The position numbers and the translations under genes were made by a program. A stretch of 64,000 nt of DNA. Source: Pseudoalteromonas neustonica. GTDB taxonomy: Bacteria; Pseudomonadota; Gammaproteobacteria; Enterobacterales; Alteromonadaceae. The stretch covers positions 620,001 to 684,000 of the forward strand of contig NZ_BDDS01000001.1 of assembly GCF_001653135.1 (NCBI RefSeq), written 5' to 3'. The notes under the pieces are model-generated. The model made no database searches, was not told the origin of the DNA, and was given only the letters and a program-made list of their open reading frames with translations. Shown here in pieces: positions 8,259 through 16,757 of this stretch (the stretch's first letter is position 1; the number at the start of each line of letters is the position of its first letter).

Positions 8259-9245
8259 ATGGCCAAATACGCACCGCCTTTTACGCTATCAAATAAAACA
8301 CTCACGTTAGTTGCCAAAATTAGTGAGTCTATTGGTCGACTCACAGTGCAACAAGAGCAAGCCAAGTTACTGCGCTTACGTAAGGTTAACCGCATGCGAA
8401 CCGTGCAAGGTTCACTTGCGATAGAGGGAAGCACCTTAACGCAGCAGCAGATAACCGCTATTTTGGATGGCAAACGTATTATAGCCCCACCTAAAGAGGT
8501 GCAAGAAGCGCATAACGCGATTAATAGTTATAACGCGCTAACTCAGTGGCAGCCAACAAACCCTTCAAATCTTTTAAGTGCGCATTTATTGATGATGACA
8601 GGCTTAGTTAACGATGCAGGCAGGTACCGTCAAGAAGGTGTAATGTCGGGTGAGCAAGTTGTACACATGGCACCGCAAGCTGAACGTGTACCAAAATTAA
8701 TGGCTGAACTATTAGAATGGCTAGAAAGTAGTGATGTTCACCCACTTGTTGCCAGTTGTGTATTTCATTATGAATTTGAGTTTATTCACCCGTTTTCAGA
8801 TGGCAACGGCCTCATAGGACGTTTATGGCAAACGTTGATACTGTCTAAATGGCATGACGTGTTTATTAATATTCCTGTTGAAAGTATGGTGCATCAACAT
8901 CAAGACGACTACTACCTCGCTATTCGCCAAAGCACCCAGCAAACCGATAGCGCTCCATTTATTGAGTTCATGTTACAAATGATTTTTGATGCAATAACTG
9001 AGGCTAAAACGTCAGAAGCTGAGGGTTTAAATGCGGGCTTAAGTGAGGGTTTAAAACTATCTGACGTTGATAAAGTCATTTTGGCGTTTATCGAACAAGG
9101 CCGCTATATGACCAATGCACAGCTTGCTGAGAAATGTGGTAAGTCGCAAAGTACCATTGAAAGGCGCATAAAATTTTTTAAAGGTGCGAGATTAATAACA
9201 CGCATAGGCGCAAAGAAAACAGGCTATTGGCAAGTAAAGCAGTAG
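8259..9245 (+). CDS. Fic-domain protein with winged-helix C terminus
   Basis: The protein has 328 residues. Fic enzymes move AMP (sometimes other groups) from a nucleotide onto protein side chains. The active-site loop is HPFSDGNGLIGR with catalytic His177; the first arginine of the usual GNGRxxR is Leu185 here, while the second, Arg188, is kept. An inhibitory helix SLAIEG (S52 to E56-G57) precedes the Fic core and fits the (S/T)xxxE(G/N) signature, making this a class II, self-inhibited Fic protein. The last 65 residues look like a winged helix (MTNAQLAEKCGKSQSTIERRIKFF), suggesting DNA binding. It stands alone downstream of ssrA with no antitoxin gene beside it. Targets are unknown. Confidence 0.88.
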   Translation: MAKYAPPFTLSNKTLTLVAKISESIGRLTVQQEQAKLLRLRKVNRMRTVQGSLAIEGSTLTQQQITAILDGKRIIAPPKEVQEAHNAINSYNALTQWQPTNPSNLLSAHLLMMTGLVNDAGRYRQEGVMSGEQVVHMAPQAERVPKLMAELLEWLESSDVHPLVASCVFHYEFEFIHPFSDGNGLIGRLWQTLILSKWHDVFINIPVESMVHQHQDDYYLAIRQSTQQTDSAPFIEFMLQMIFDAITEAKTSEAEGLNAGLSEGLKLSDVDKVILAFIEQGRYMTNAQLAEKCGKSQSTIERRIKFFKGARLITRIGAKKTGYWQVKQ

Positions 9246-9252
9246 CAGCGAG

Positions 9253-9393
9253 TTAAAATAACTGCTGTAAATCTAAAAACGCTTGATGTGCTTTATTGGT
9301 ATTCAGTTCGTTCTCAGGATGAATTTTTTCATAGAGCGTTAAGCTTCTCCCATTCATTGGAATAATAGGATTATGACCGTGAGGTAAGTGCAT
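9253..9393 (-). CDS. Possible 46-residue protein or gene remnant
   Basis: An open frame of 46 codons on the minus strand starts at ATG 9393, 33 bp after the stop of the DUF3379 gene, and ends at TAA 9253-9255. The product begins MHLPHGHNPIIPMNGRSL and ends AFLDLQQLF. No ribosome-binding site is obvious, so it might be translated by coupling or not at all. I do not recognise it. The composition (P, H, N, few rare codons) looks protein-like, so it could equally be the surviving 3' end of a lost gene. Confidence 0.3.
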   Translation of the reverse strand: MHLPHGHNPIIPMNGRSLTLYEKIHPENELNTNKAHQAFLDLQQLF

Positions 9394-9425
9394 TGGCGTA
9401 GATAAAACGCCTATGCACTTAGTTA

Positions 9426-10226
9426 TTAGTTTAACCAGCGAATTGCATGGTTAATACGATCATTGTAGTTTTGTAGTGGTGCACCGAGGCTGGCGACTAA
9501 AATAGTATCAGCATCCGGGCCACGATTAATATGGCCTTCAAAACGGTCATCTTGGAAGTCATCTTGACCAAGACCAAATGATTGTTGCTTCGATGGCACA
9601 ATAAATACAGTCATAGGTCCGTGATCAGACTCAAATATTAAATGTAACCCTTTTTGACCTTTGAAGTCGCAAAACATCAAGTAGGTGACTTTGCCGGGTA
9701 ACTCATCTAAATGACCACCTAATACGGCAAATTTTTCGTTGACTGTTTGTAAGCTGATTTCGGCAGTTTTTTCTAATGCATTAATTTCATAGTAAACGTG
9801 AGCAAGTGCATGTTCGCCAGCACCATAGGCTACACTTTGTTCACTACTAAAGAAAAATGCACTGACCGCTACTAATAATGAGGCGGCCATTGCTAACGGT
9901 AAACGATTACGTTTAAAGCGCGAACTGGCATCAACAACATTATTAGTAGGTTGCTGTGTTTGCGTTACTGCGTTAGCTTGCTCAGGTTTTGTGTGCTGTG
10001 TAGCAGTAGACTCATCTTGAGTATGCGCAGCGGTATTCGCTAGAATACGCTCTGAGAGCCCTTTTGGTACAGGTATATCAAGTGCGCCTGAAAGCTCTAA
10101 ATCAAAAGCTTGCATTTCATTGATTAGCTCTTGTCGCTCAGGGTGTTGCTCTGCAAATTCCAATAGCTCCTCATCGGTGCTACTTGGTTGTGCAAAAACT
10201 CGGCGACGAAACTCGAGATCATCCAT
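9426..10226 (-). CDS. DUF3379-family membrane protein, putative anti-sigma factor
   Basis: The product has 266 residues: a soluble N-terminal segment of about 110 residues (EFRRRVFAQPSSTDEELLEFAEQHPER, then a Q/T-rich linker), one membrane helix near residues 111-130 (LPLAMAASLLVAVSAFFF) and a periplasmic C-terminal domain. This matches DUF3379. Its ATG overlaps the TAA of the sigma-factor gene (TAATG), so the two are translationally coupled. By analogy with RseA-type pairs it is inferred to hold the sigma factor at the membrane. The N-terminal domain is not a clear match to known zinc anti-sigma domains. Confidence 0.75.
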   Translation of the reverse strand: MDDLEFRRRVFAQPSSTDEELLEFAEQHPERQELINEMQAFDLELSGALDIPVPKGLSERILANTAAHTQDESTATQHTKPEQANAVTQTQQPTNNVVDASSRFKRNRLPLAMAASLLVAVSAFFFSSEQSVAYGAGEHALAHVYYEINALEKTAEISLQTVNEKFAVLGGHLDELPGKVTYLMFCDFKGQKGLHLIFESDHGPMTVFIVPSKQQSFGLGQDDFQDDRFEGHINRGPDADTILVASLGAPLQNYNDRINHAIRWLN

Positions 10227-10783
10227 TATTTTGATGCCCCTTTAAGTTGTTCATCATCACGGCTTAATGCCTCTTTTAACTGGTTTCTCGCACGGTATAA
10301 ACGTGTCATAACCGTGTTCTTATTTAAATCTAATATTTCTGCTATCTCTTCACCTGAGCAACCCATTACAACTTGCAGCAGTAATGGTTCGCGGTATTCA
10401 TCGGATAATTTAGCAATTTGACGTTGGATCACTGTTTGTTCCATTTCGTCATCCAAAGTGACGCTTTTTTCGTCAACTAAGGTGTCATTTTCAACATCAC
10501 TATAATCAAATTGTTTGCGTTCAAAACGGCGGGCATTTTCCCGGCGTAAAATCGTCAATAGCCATGGTTTAGCTGCTTTTTGATCTAATAGTGAGTCAAG
10601 AGCGCGCCAAGCACGTAAAAACGTTTCTTGAACAAGATCTTCGGCAATATTAGGGTCACGACATAACCAATAAGCAAAGCGATATAGTTCACTATGATAA
10701 ACATGAACAAGTTTCTCATAGCGTTTTTGTTTCTCTGCCATATTTACTAAGACCTGATCATTAGAATTTTTATTTCCAAGCAT
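10226..10783 (-). CDS. ECF-type RNA polymerase sigma factor
   Basis: Regions 2 and 4 of an extracytoplasmic-function sigma factor are clear: YRFAYWLCRDPNIAEDLVQETFLRAW (region 2) and YREPLLLQVVMGCSGEEIAEILDLNKNTVMTRLYRAR (region 4, helix-turn-helix). The start is uncertain: the frame allows GTG at 10789, ATG at 10783 or ATG at 10741 (MAEKQKRYEKLV, where family homology begins); 10783 is taken as a compromise. Size is 171-187 residues. It is followed by a DUF3379 partner, and the bat operon upstream runs in the same direction but ends about 60 bp before it, so read-through is possible. Target genes are unknown. Confidence 0.88.
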   Translation of the reverse strand: MLGNKNSNDQVLVNMAEKQKRYEKLVHVYHSELYRFAYWLCRDPNIAEDLVQETFLRAWRALDSLLDQKAAKPWLLTILRRENARRFERKQFDYSDVENDTLVDEKSVTLDDEMEQTVIQRQIAKLSDEYREPLLLQVVMGCSGEEIAEILDLNKNTVMTRLYRARNQLKEALSRDDEQLKGASK

Positions 10784-10847
10784 AAGCACTTTTTTATTTT
10801 AAGTAATTCTTTGTTTAAGTCGAGAATAACACCTCATTACTCAAACT

Positions 10848-12491
10848 CTATTTATAAAGTCCTTTTAACACCGATTCTTGTGACGTTTTTTGTATTTTAT
10901 GTTGCTCTTGTAATAGGTTTACAATAGCGACCATATCAACATCTGTATTGTAAGGACTATAGAGCGCAGCCCGCAATTTAGCAATGTGCTGGCTAAGCAA
11001 AGCATTATCAGCGTGCAGTTCTAGCTTGTCTATCGCACTATGAGATTGTTTTGTTGTTTGTACCGCGTAACGATTTAGAGCCTGATAAAAAGCGCTTACA
11101 TCGTTATTTTTACTGTGGCGTTTTAATTCATCCAAAAATAGTGACGATTTATTTGTTACTTTTTTAGCGGGGGCATTTATCAGCTCACGATGAGATTTAC
11201 TACGCCACCATAAAATAAGTGTTATAAGCCATAATAAGTAACCAATTACACTGATAATCACGAGCCATAACGGATATGAGTTTATATACACTGATGAGGT
11301 AGATATTGGTGTACGTGAATCTGCCGATACGCCTTGATCTGATTGTGCAGGCAAGGGTGGGTTTAGCGTTGTGGTGCTGCTAGGTATCACAGTGATTGTA
11401 CGGGCAGGTAGCGTAGCATAGCTAATTCGATTTATTTTGGTGTTATACCAAGGCACGCTTACCTCAGGTAATGTGTATGTGCCTGGTGTTTGTGGTAATA
11501 GTGCGTATGAGGCTGTTTGTTGTGATATTACTCGACCATCACGGACTAAGTGGTTATTCTCTTTTTCATCAGGGTAGCTGCGAATGCCTTGTATTTCAGG
11601 TAATTTAATGTCAGGTAATTGCTCTTTAGTAATACCAAGGGCTGTTAAAGTTAAAGTCCGTGTAATCGGTGTGCCAACTTCAACAGTATCGTCAGTTGGT
11701 TGCCACTGTTCATCTAAATTGACTAACTCACTTGGTAACCATGAACCTTGGTAATCACTCGGTATTGGCTTTATCTCTACATTGACGCTTTCACCTAGTG
11801 CGGAGATTTCTAGTTGGCGGTAATTCTGGCGAACGCGGCCCTGAAACGCAGGCGCTTCAATAGTATAACTGCCACTTTTTTGTGGCTGGACTAAATACTC
11901 TCGGGTGATAACTAAGTAACGTTTTCCATCTATAAGTTCATAGTTTTCCGTTTGCTTACCGATTTGACTCAATTGTGCATCAGGCATGCTTGGTGCCGTT
12001 AAATTGCCATCTAACAGTTCTTTAGCAAGGTAGAGCTTAATCGTGTATAGGCCAGCTTCTTGCACGAATAAACTTTCACTAGAAAGCGACGCTTTAATAA
12101 ATGCATCACTACTTTGCTCAGTATCCTTGCTGCGCTGCGCCACTTTTAAAGTGATGGGAATAGAGTTTACGCCAGCAATACTAAATGCAGGTATTGTATA
12201 TTCACCCGCACTTCGGGTCATTAGCTTAACTGACCACGTCGTTTGCTTTGAAATACTGCCATTGACGATATTAGTACGAGTACTAACACTGGTTGGCCCA
12301 ACGACAAAATCCTTTAACAACGCAGAGGTGTCTGGTTGTTCGTTTTTTATGGTGTCGTCAGCACTGATACTGAGGGTAAAAAATTCACCCGCGAGTACCG
12401 GGTTTTTATCAACACTGGCTTGTAATTGAGTAACAGCCCACAGGGGCATAGCGCTGATAAGCAACAAACAACAGATTAATCGCATTACCAT
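10848..12491 (-). CDS. batD: BatD-family protein
   Basis: The product has 547 residues: a signal peptide (about residues 1-19), several beta-sandwich repeats of about 100 residues typical of BatD, a membrane helix near residue 410 (LWLVIISVIGYLLWLITLILWW) and a C-terminal cytoplasmic segment of about 110 residues. It is the last gene of the MoxR-Bat operon, and its start overlaps the end of the preceding gene by 7 bp. The Bat proteins (Bacteroides aerotolerance) are envelope proteins whose biochemical role is still unclear; stress resistance is known in some species. Confidence 0.87.
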   Translation of the reverse strand: MVMRLICCLLLISAMPLWAVTQLQASVDKNPVLAGEFFTLSISADDTIKNEQPDTSALLKDFVVGPTSVSTRTNIVNGSISKQTTWSVKLMTRSAGEYTIPAFSIAGVNSIPITLKVAQRSKDTEQSSDAFIKASLSSESLFVQEAGLYTIKLYLAKELLDGNLTAPSMPDAQLSQIGKQTENYELIDGKRYLVITREYLVQPQKSGSYTIEAPAFQGRVRQNYRQLEISALGESVNVEIKPIPSDYQGSWLPSELVNLDEQWQPTDDTVEVGTPITRTLTLTALGITKEQLPDIKLPEIQGIRSYPDEKENNHLVRDGRVISQQTASYALLPQTPGTYTLPEVSVPWYNTKINRISYATLPARTITVIPSSTTTLNPPLPAQSDQGVSADSRTPISTSSVYINSYPLWLVIISVIGYLLWLITLILWWRSKSHRELINAPAKKVTNKSSLFLDELKRHSKNNDVSAFYQALNRYAVQTTKQSHSAIDKLELHADNALLSQHIAKLRAALYSPYNTDVDMVAIVNLLQEQHKIQKTSQESVLKGLYK

Positions 12492-14392
12492 GATTTTTCG
12501 ACTCCTTGTGGACGGCGTTGACGGTTTCGTTTTTGGGCTTCTAATTGCATTTTATTGCGTAATAAAATAGCAGGGTCATCGGGGACTTTGCGCAACAGTT
12601 GATTTAATTGCTGTGCTTTTTCTTTTTCTTCATTAGTGAGCTCTGCAGTTTGCGCTTGCATAGCTTGTTGCTTTGCAGCTTCTTCTGCTTGTTGCTGTTG
12701 CTCAGAGGTCATTTGCGGTTGTGCTTGCTTGTCATCATCTTTAGCGGCGTCATCCTTTGATTCGTTCTGCGCACTTTGCTGCTGCTCTTCGCTACTTTTA
12801 TCGGTGTCATTTGGTTGAGCTTCCATTTTTGGATCATTTTGCTCAGAAGGTTTACCATCTTTTTGCTTGTCATCAGCTTGCTGTTCATCACTTTGCTTGG
12901 ATTCATCACCTTGTTGAGGTTGTTGATCTTCAGATGGTTTGTCCCCTTGTTGTGATTTATCTTTATTTTCTTTGTTTGGCTGATCTTGGCCTTGCTCGCC
13001 ATCTTGGCTTTGTTGCTCTTGATCTGAGTCCTGATCTTCTTGCTGTTGCTGCTGATCCTTTAATTGCTCAACAAGTGCTTTGTTATCTTTTGCTTGGGTA
13101 AAGTCGGGGTCTATTTCAAGGGCTTTTTTATAAGCTTGTGTTGCTTCTTCTAACTTTCCAGCTTTGGCAAGGGCGTTGCCGTAGTTATATAAACCCGTTG
13201 CGGTTTTATCTTGACTGAACTGTGTCAAAGCAGCATCAAAATTGCCTTGCTGGTAAAGCGCCGCGCCTTTTAATTGACTTGATTTTGCTGTAGCTGCTTG
13301 ATCATATTCACCTTTTTTGTAAGCATCTAATGCGCGTTGATCTTGATTTTTAAATACACGCGGCACCTCTACAGCATATGCATTTTGTTGTGGTAAAAAG
13401 CATATGACTAAAAATGCAGCGGCAAATGCACCACGGCGAAAAATCCACATCATCATTGGCAGTAAAATAAACAGGCCATAAATACCGGCATCAATACGCC
13501 ATAATGCTTGGCTTTGTTTTTCATTTTTTAACATTTCGCTGTTGGCACTGGGTGCAAAAACTTGAATGTCACCAGCACTAGGTTGGTAAGTTGCAAACTT
13601 GCCACCACTGTTTTTGGCTAAGCTATTAAGCATGCTTGTGTTGATGGTTGGGATCACAATTTGGCCGTAGCTGTCTTTTAAAAAACCACCTTCAGGGAGC
13701 TTAATGGGCGCGCCTTGCTCTGTACCCACACCATAAATATTCAACCGATAGTTATTTGCTGCAGTAAATTGACTAATGTCTTGTTGCTCACTTTGCTCCA
13801 CGCCATCTGTAATTAAAATAATGTCGCCTTCAAGGTAGCCTGCTTGTGTTAATAGCTCTTTGGCTACATCGAGGCCGGCAAGTACGTTTGAGCCTTTGTC
13901 GGGCATAATATCAGGGCTTAAACTTGGGATCAGATTCTCAAGTGTTGCAGCATCATTGGTTAAAGGAGAAATAGTATAAGCAGTGCCAGCGTAAGCAACA
14001 AGTGCGGTGTCGCCTTCTTTAAACAGTTCAATCATATCCAGCGCTTTAAAACGGGCTTGCACTATGCGACTTGGGGCAATGTCGGTGCTGTACATTGACA
14101 GCGACATATCCATTACAATTACACGGGCGTTTTTACTTTGAAATACCGGTACTTGCTTTTCTTCAAAGCTAGGGCCAGCGCTAAAAACAACGGCTAAAAT
14201 AGTAAAAAGGGCAATTAGCCACATAGGTTGCGACTGTTCTTTGCTATTGGTGTTGATCACAAACTTTGCCAGGTGCGGTGCGATTAGTTCACTTTGGCTC
14301 GTTTTTTTGTTTTTGATCATTGCAATCATAAACATTAAGCACACAGGGATTAATAGCCACAAAACGGCTGGGCGGATAAATTCAAAGTCCAT
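12485..14392 (-). CDS. VWA-TPR protein (BatB/BatC fusion)
   Basis: The product has 635 residues. Two N-terminal membrane helices (about 8-26 and 57-72) are followed by a von Willebrand factor A domain with its MIDAS motif DMSLS (D95, S97, S99). A further helix lies near residue 300. Then come tetratricopeptide repeats (about 355-465, GLYNYGNALAKAGKLEEATQAYKKALEIDP). The rest is a long Gln/Asp/Lys-rich tail that is probably disordered. In other bacteria the VWA part (BatB) and the TPR part (BatC) are separate proteins. The ATG overlaps the batA stop. The low-complexity tail produces long spurious frames on both strands. Confidence 0.87.
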   Translation of the reverse strand: MDFEFIRPAVLWLLIPVCLMFMIAMIKNKKTSQSELIAPHLAKFVINTNSKEQSQPMWLIALFTILAVVFSAGPSFEEKQVPVFQSKNARVIVMDMSLSMYSTDIAPSRIVQARFKALDMIELFKEGDTALVAYAGTAYTISPLTNDAATLENLIPSLSPDIMPDKGSNVLAGLDVAKELLTQAGYLEGDIILITDGVEQSEQQDISQFTAANNYRLNIYGVGTEQGAPIKLPEGGFLKDSYGQIVIPTINTSMLNSLAKNSGGKFATYQPSAGDIQVFAPSANSEMLKNEKQSQALWRIDAGIYGLFILLPMMMWIFRRGAFAAAFLVICFLPQQNAYAVEVPRVFKNQDQRALDAYKKGEYDQAATAKSSQLKGAALYQQGNFDAALTQFSQDKTATGLYNYGNALAKAGKLEEATQAYKKALEIDPDFTQAKDNKALVEQLKDQQQQQEDQDSDQEQQSQDGEQGQDQPNKENKDKSQQGDKPSEDQQPQQGDESKQSDEQQADDKQKDGKPSEQNDPKMEAQPNDTDKSSEEQQQSAQNESKDDAAKDDDKQAQPQMTSEQQQQAEEAAKQQAMQAQTAELTNEEKEKAQQLNQLLRKVPDDPAILLRNKMQLEAQKRNRQRRPQGVEKSW

Positions 14393-15378
14393 TAGGCCTC
14401 CTGTCTTAGTGTTTTTGCCGTAATGAACATAACGCGCAGGCCAATCAAGGCCAATGCAATTAATAACGGGTAATAAAATAATGCACTTTGCGGGCGAAAA
14501 GTTTGCTCATCAGCGCTGATAGGCTCGAGTTTATCAAGCTCTTGATAAATTTGTTGCAAGCCGGCCACGTCTTTTGCGCGAAAGTAGAGTCCGCCAGTTT
14601 GTTCAGCAATGCGTTTAAGTAAGGTTTCATCTAAACTTCCACCGCTCATGCCACCCATATTGAATAAGCTAAAACCGCGCGGATTATCAGAGCCCACACC
14701 TATGGTATACACTTTAATGCCTTCTTCGCGTGCAAGTAATAAGGCTTCTTCTGGATCTAAATTACCGGCGGTATTTTGGCCATCGGTTAAGAGTACTACT
14801 ATGCGGTTACTTTCATCTTTGTTAGCGAAGCGCTTTACTGATAAACCCAATGCATCGCCAATCGCAGTTGCGCGGCCAACTAAGCCAATTTGTGCCTCTG
14901 AGAGCATTTGACTCACGGTTTTTACGTCCCGGGTGAGTGGGGTTTGTAAAAAAGCCGTGTCGCCAAATAAAATCAGCCCTAATCGGTCACCTTGGCGTTG
15001 CTCTATAAAGTCACTCAATACTGCTTTTACCATGGTTAGACGATCAACGTATTGGCCTTGATATGCCATATCTTGCTCGGTCATCGACCCAGATAAATCC
15101 ACGGCAAGCATAATATCGCGACCTTCATTAGGTAATGTAATTGGGTCATCGAGCCAAGTGGGGTTTGCCAGTGCGGTAACTAATAAAGCCCAAATTAACC
15201 ATTCAAATAAGCTAATACCGCGAGTTTGCTGCTGGGCAACTTGCGTGGCCAAATTGTGTTTGGCAAAACTGGGAATACGTAATCGGGTGTTACCTTCGCT
15301 GTGTACGGGTTTAAACAAGCGTAACAACCAAGGCAGTGGCAATAATAAAAATAACCAAGGCCAGCTAAATTCAAACAT
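14392..15378 (-). CDS. batA: BatA-type VWA-domain membrane protein
   Basis: The product has 328 residues: two N-terminal hydrophobic segments (about 6-20 and 57-72), a VWA domain with MIDAS motif DLSGS (D94, S96, S98) and the later conserved TDG (VVLLTDGQN), and a C-terminal helix near 305-322 (YYPLLIALALIGLRVMF). This is the BatA layout: a metal-dependent protein-binding domain held on the membrane, probably facing the periplasm. It overlaps the upstream DUF4381 gene by 8 bp. Confidence 0.88.
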   Translation of the reverse strand: MFEFSWPWLFLLLPLPWLLRLFKPVHSEGNTRLRIPSFAKHNLATQVAQQQTRGISLFEWLIWALLVTALANPTWLDDPITLPNEGRDIMLAVDLSGSMTEQDMAYQGQYVDRLTMVKAVLSDFIEQRQGDRLGLILFGDTAFLQTPLTRDVKTVSQMLSEAQIGLVGRATAIGDALGLSVKRFANKDESNRIVVLLTDGQNTAGNLDPEEALLLAREEGIKVYTIGVGSDNPRGFSLFNMGGMSGGSLDETLLKRIAEQTGGLYFRAKDVAGLQQIYQELDKLEPISADEQTFRPQSALFYYPLLIALALIGLRVMFITAKTLRQEA

Positions 15379-15808
15379 TTAACGGCTCCTTTACTTTAAA
15401 TTGCACAATGGCGAGTTTTAATTTATTCGCTAGCGCCGCTTGATTGGTTTGCGGTTGATATAGGCTCATGAGTTCAAGTTCAGTGAATTGTTGACCGGTC
15501 AGCTTATTTAGTGTGTTACACCATTGCTGCGTGCCTTGCGATGCCACGCGTTGTTGATAGTAATGTAATGCCAGACGTTTAATTAAAATATGTAATTGCT
15601 GGGCATCATTATCGCATTGGTTACTTAGTAAAATAGCCTGACGTTTGGCTTTTTTAAATTGGTAAGTCTGATACAACTTGTAACTGATAAAACTAATAGT
15701 CAGTAGCAGTATAGCCATTATAACCCACCAAATAGGTGCTAATGGCCACCAAGAAACGTGGGTTGGTACAATTACATCATGTAGGCCATCTAATGGAGAG
15801 GTTTGCAT
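15371..15808 (-). CDS. DUF4381 membrane protein
   Basis: The product has 145 residues with one membrane helix (about 27-47, WWVIMAILLLTISFISYKLY) preceded by the PTHVSWWPLAP segment typical of DUF4381, then a basic cytoplasmic part with little similarity to known enzymes. This family is found almost only inside MoxR-DUF58-Bat operons, and here it stands between DUF58 and batA, 1 bp after the DUF58 stop. Role unknown. Confidence 0.82.
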   Translation of the reverse strand: MQTSPLDGLHDVIVPTHVSWWPLAPIWWVIMAILLLTISFISYKLYQTYQFKKAKRQAILLSNQCDNDAQQLHILIKRLALHYYQQRVASQGTQQWCNTLNKLTGQQFTELELMSLYQPQTNQAALANKLKLAIVQFKVKEPLNV

Positions 15809-15809
15809 G

Positions 15810-16754
15810 TTACTTTCTCACTAATTGTAGCTCAAGGGGGGTAGCTGCATTGAATGATATTAAATTAAGACCCGATTTAGTTAAACGCTCTAAACGTGAA
15901 GCAAATGCTTGCTCAGCAGTTTTAGCAAACTTATCACGAAAGCTTTTGTCCATAAGCGGCAGGGCAAAATCACTGCCATTGGCACTGACTGTTACCGTTT
16001 GTTTAAACGCAGGGAGCTGGTGCTCAAATGGGTCGCTAATATGGCAGCCAATTAGCTCACAGTGACGACTCAGTATTTCTAATTGCTTAAAGCTGGCATC
16101 ATCAAGGGTGCTAAAATCAGACACCAAATACACTAAACTACCTGGCTTGGCTAAATGGTTTAAGCGCTTGAGGTTATCGCTGAGTTTATTTTCGGTGGGC
16201 TCGTCAATGCGTGTCAGTGCTTGCTGGTGGTTATCGCATAAATTGTGACACAGTTTTAATACTGCTTTCTCACGGGCGGTGGGTTTTAGTTCTAAATGAC
16301 CATGTTGATTAAATACAATACCGCCGATACGATCACCACGTTGACATGCAGACCATGCAACTAATGCGCTAATATGCGCTGCTTGCACAGACTTAAGTAA
16401 CAGCTTGGAGCCAAACAGCATCGAATTAGAAAAGTCGGTAAACACAAACACTGGTCGTTCTTTTTCTTCTTGAAAAAGTTTAGTGTGGGTTTCACCAGTA
16501 CGTGCGGTAACACGCCAATCAATTGAGCGAATATCATCGCCTTGTTGATAATGGCGTACTTCGGCAAACTCCATACCACGGCCTTTATGAGGCGCAAGAT
16601 ATTGGCCAGTTAGGCTGTTTTTAATTTTAGCTTTTGGGGCAAGCTCAAGCAAGCGGGCTTTAGCTTTGTAATACATCAGCTCTTTAAGCCCTAAGTCGAC
16701 CCCATGACTATGACTTAAGCTAAGCCATTGTTGATTATCTAATTGGCTTTGCAT
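15810..16754 (-). CDS. DUF58-family protein
   Basis: The product has 314 residues and no membrane helix. The DUF58 hallmark GRGMEFAEVRHYQQGDDIRSIDWRVTARTG lies near residues 53-83 (shown in part), followed by a VWA-like fold (PVFVFTDFSNSMLFGS). DUF58 proteins accompany MoxR ATPases and are thought to be their client or adaptor. The gene follows moxR after 3 bp. Confidence 0.88.
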   Translation of the reverse strand: MQSQLDNQQWLSLSHSHGVDLGLKELMYYKAKARLLELAPKAKIKNSLTGQYLAPHKGRGMEFAEVRHYQQGDDIRSIDWRVTARTGETHTKLFQEEKERPVFVFTDFSNSMLFGSKLLLKSVQAAHISALVAWSACQRGDRIGGIVFNQHGHLELKPTAREKAVLKLCHNLCDNHQQALTRIDEPTENKLSDNLKRLNHLAKPGSLVYLVSDFSTLDDASFKQLEILSRHCELIGCHISDPFEHQLPAFKQTVTVSANGSDFALPLMDKSFRDKFAKTAEQAFASRLERLTKSGLNLISFNAATPLELQLVRK

Positions 16755-16757
16755 AGT

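Noticed and set aside
8074-9245. Genomic island inserted at the 3' end of ssrA
   Set aside because: ssrA is a common integration site, but only a Fic gene follows, with no integrase and no repeated ssrA 3' end nearby.
12636-13101. Frames of 60-114 codons across the batB/C tail
   Set aside because: They come from the Gln/Asp/Lys-rich low-complexity coding sequence of the VWA-TPR protein.
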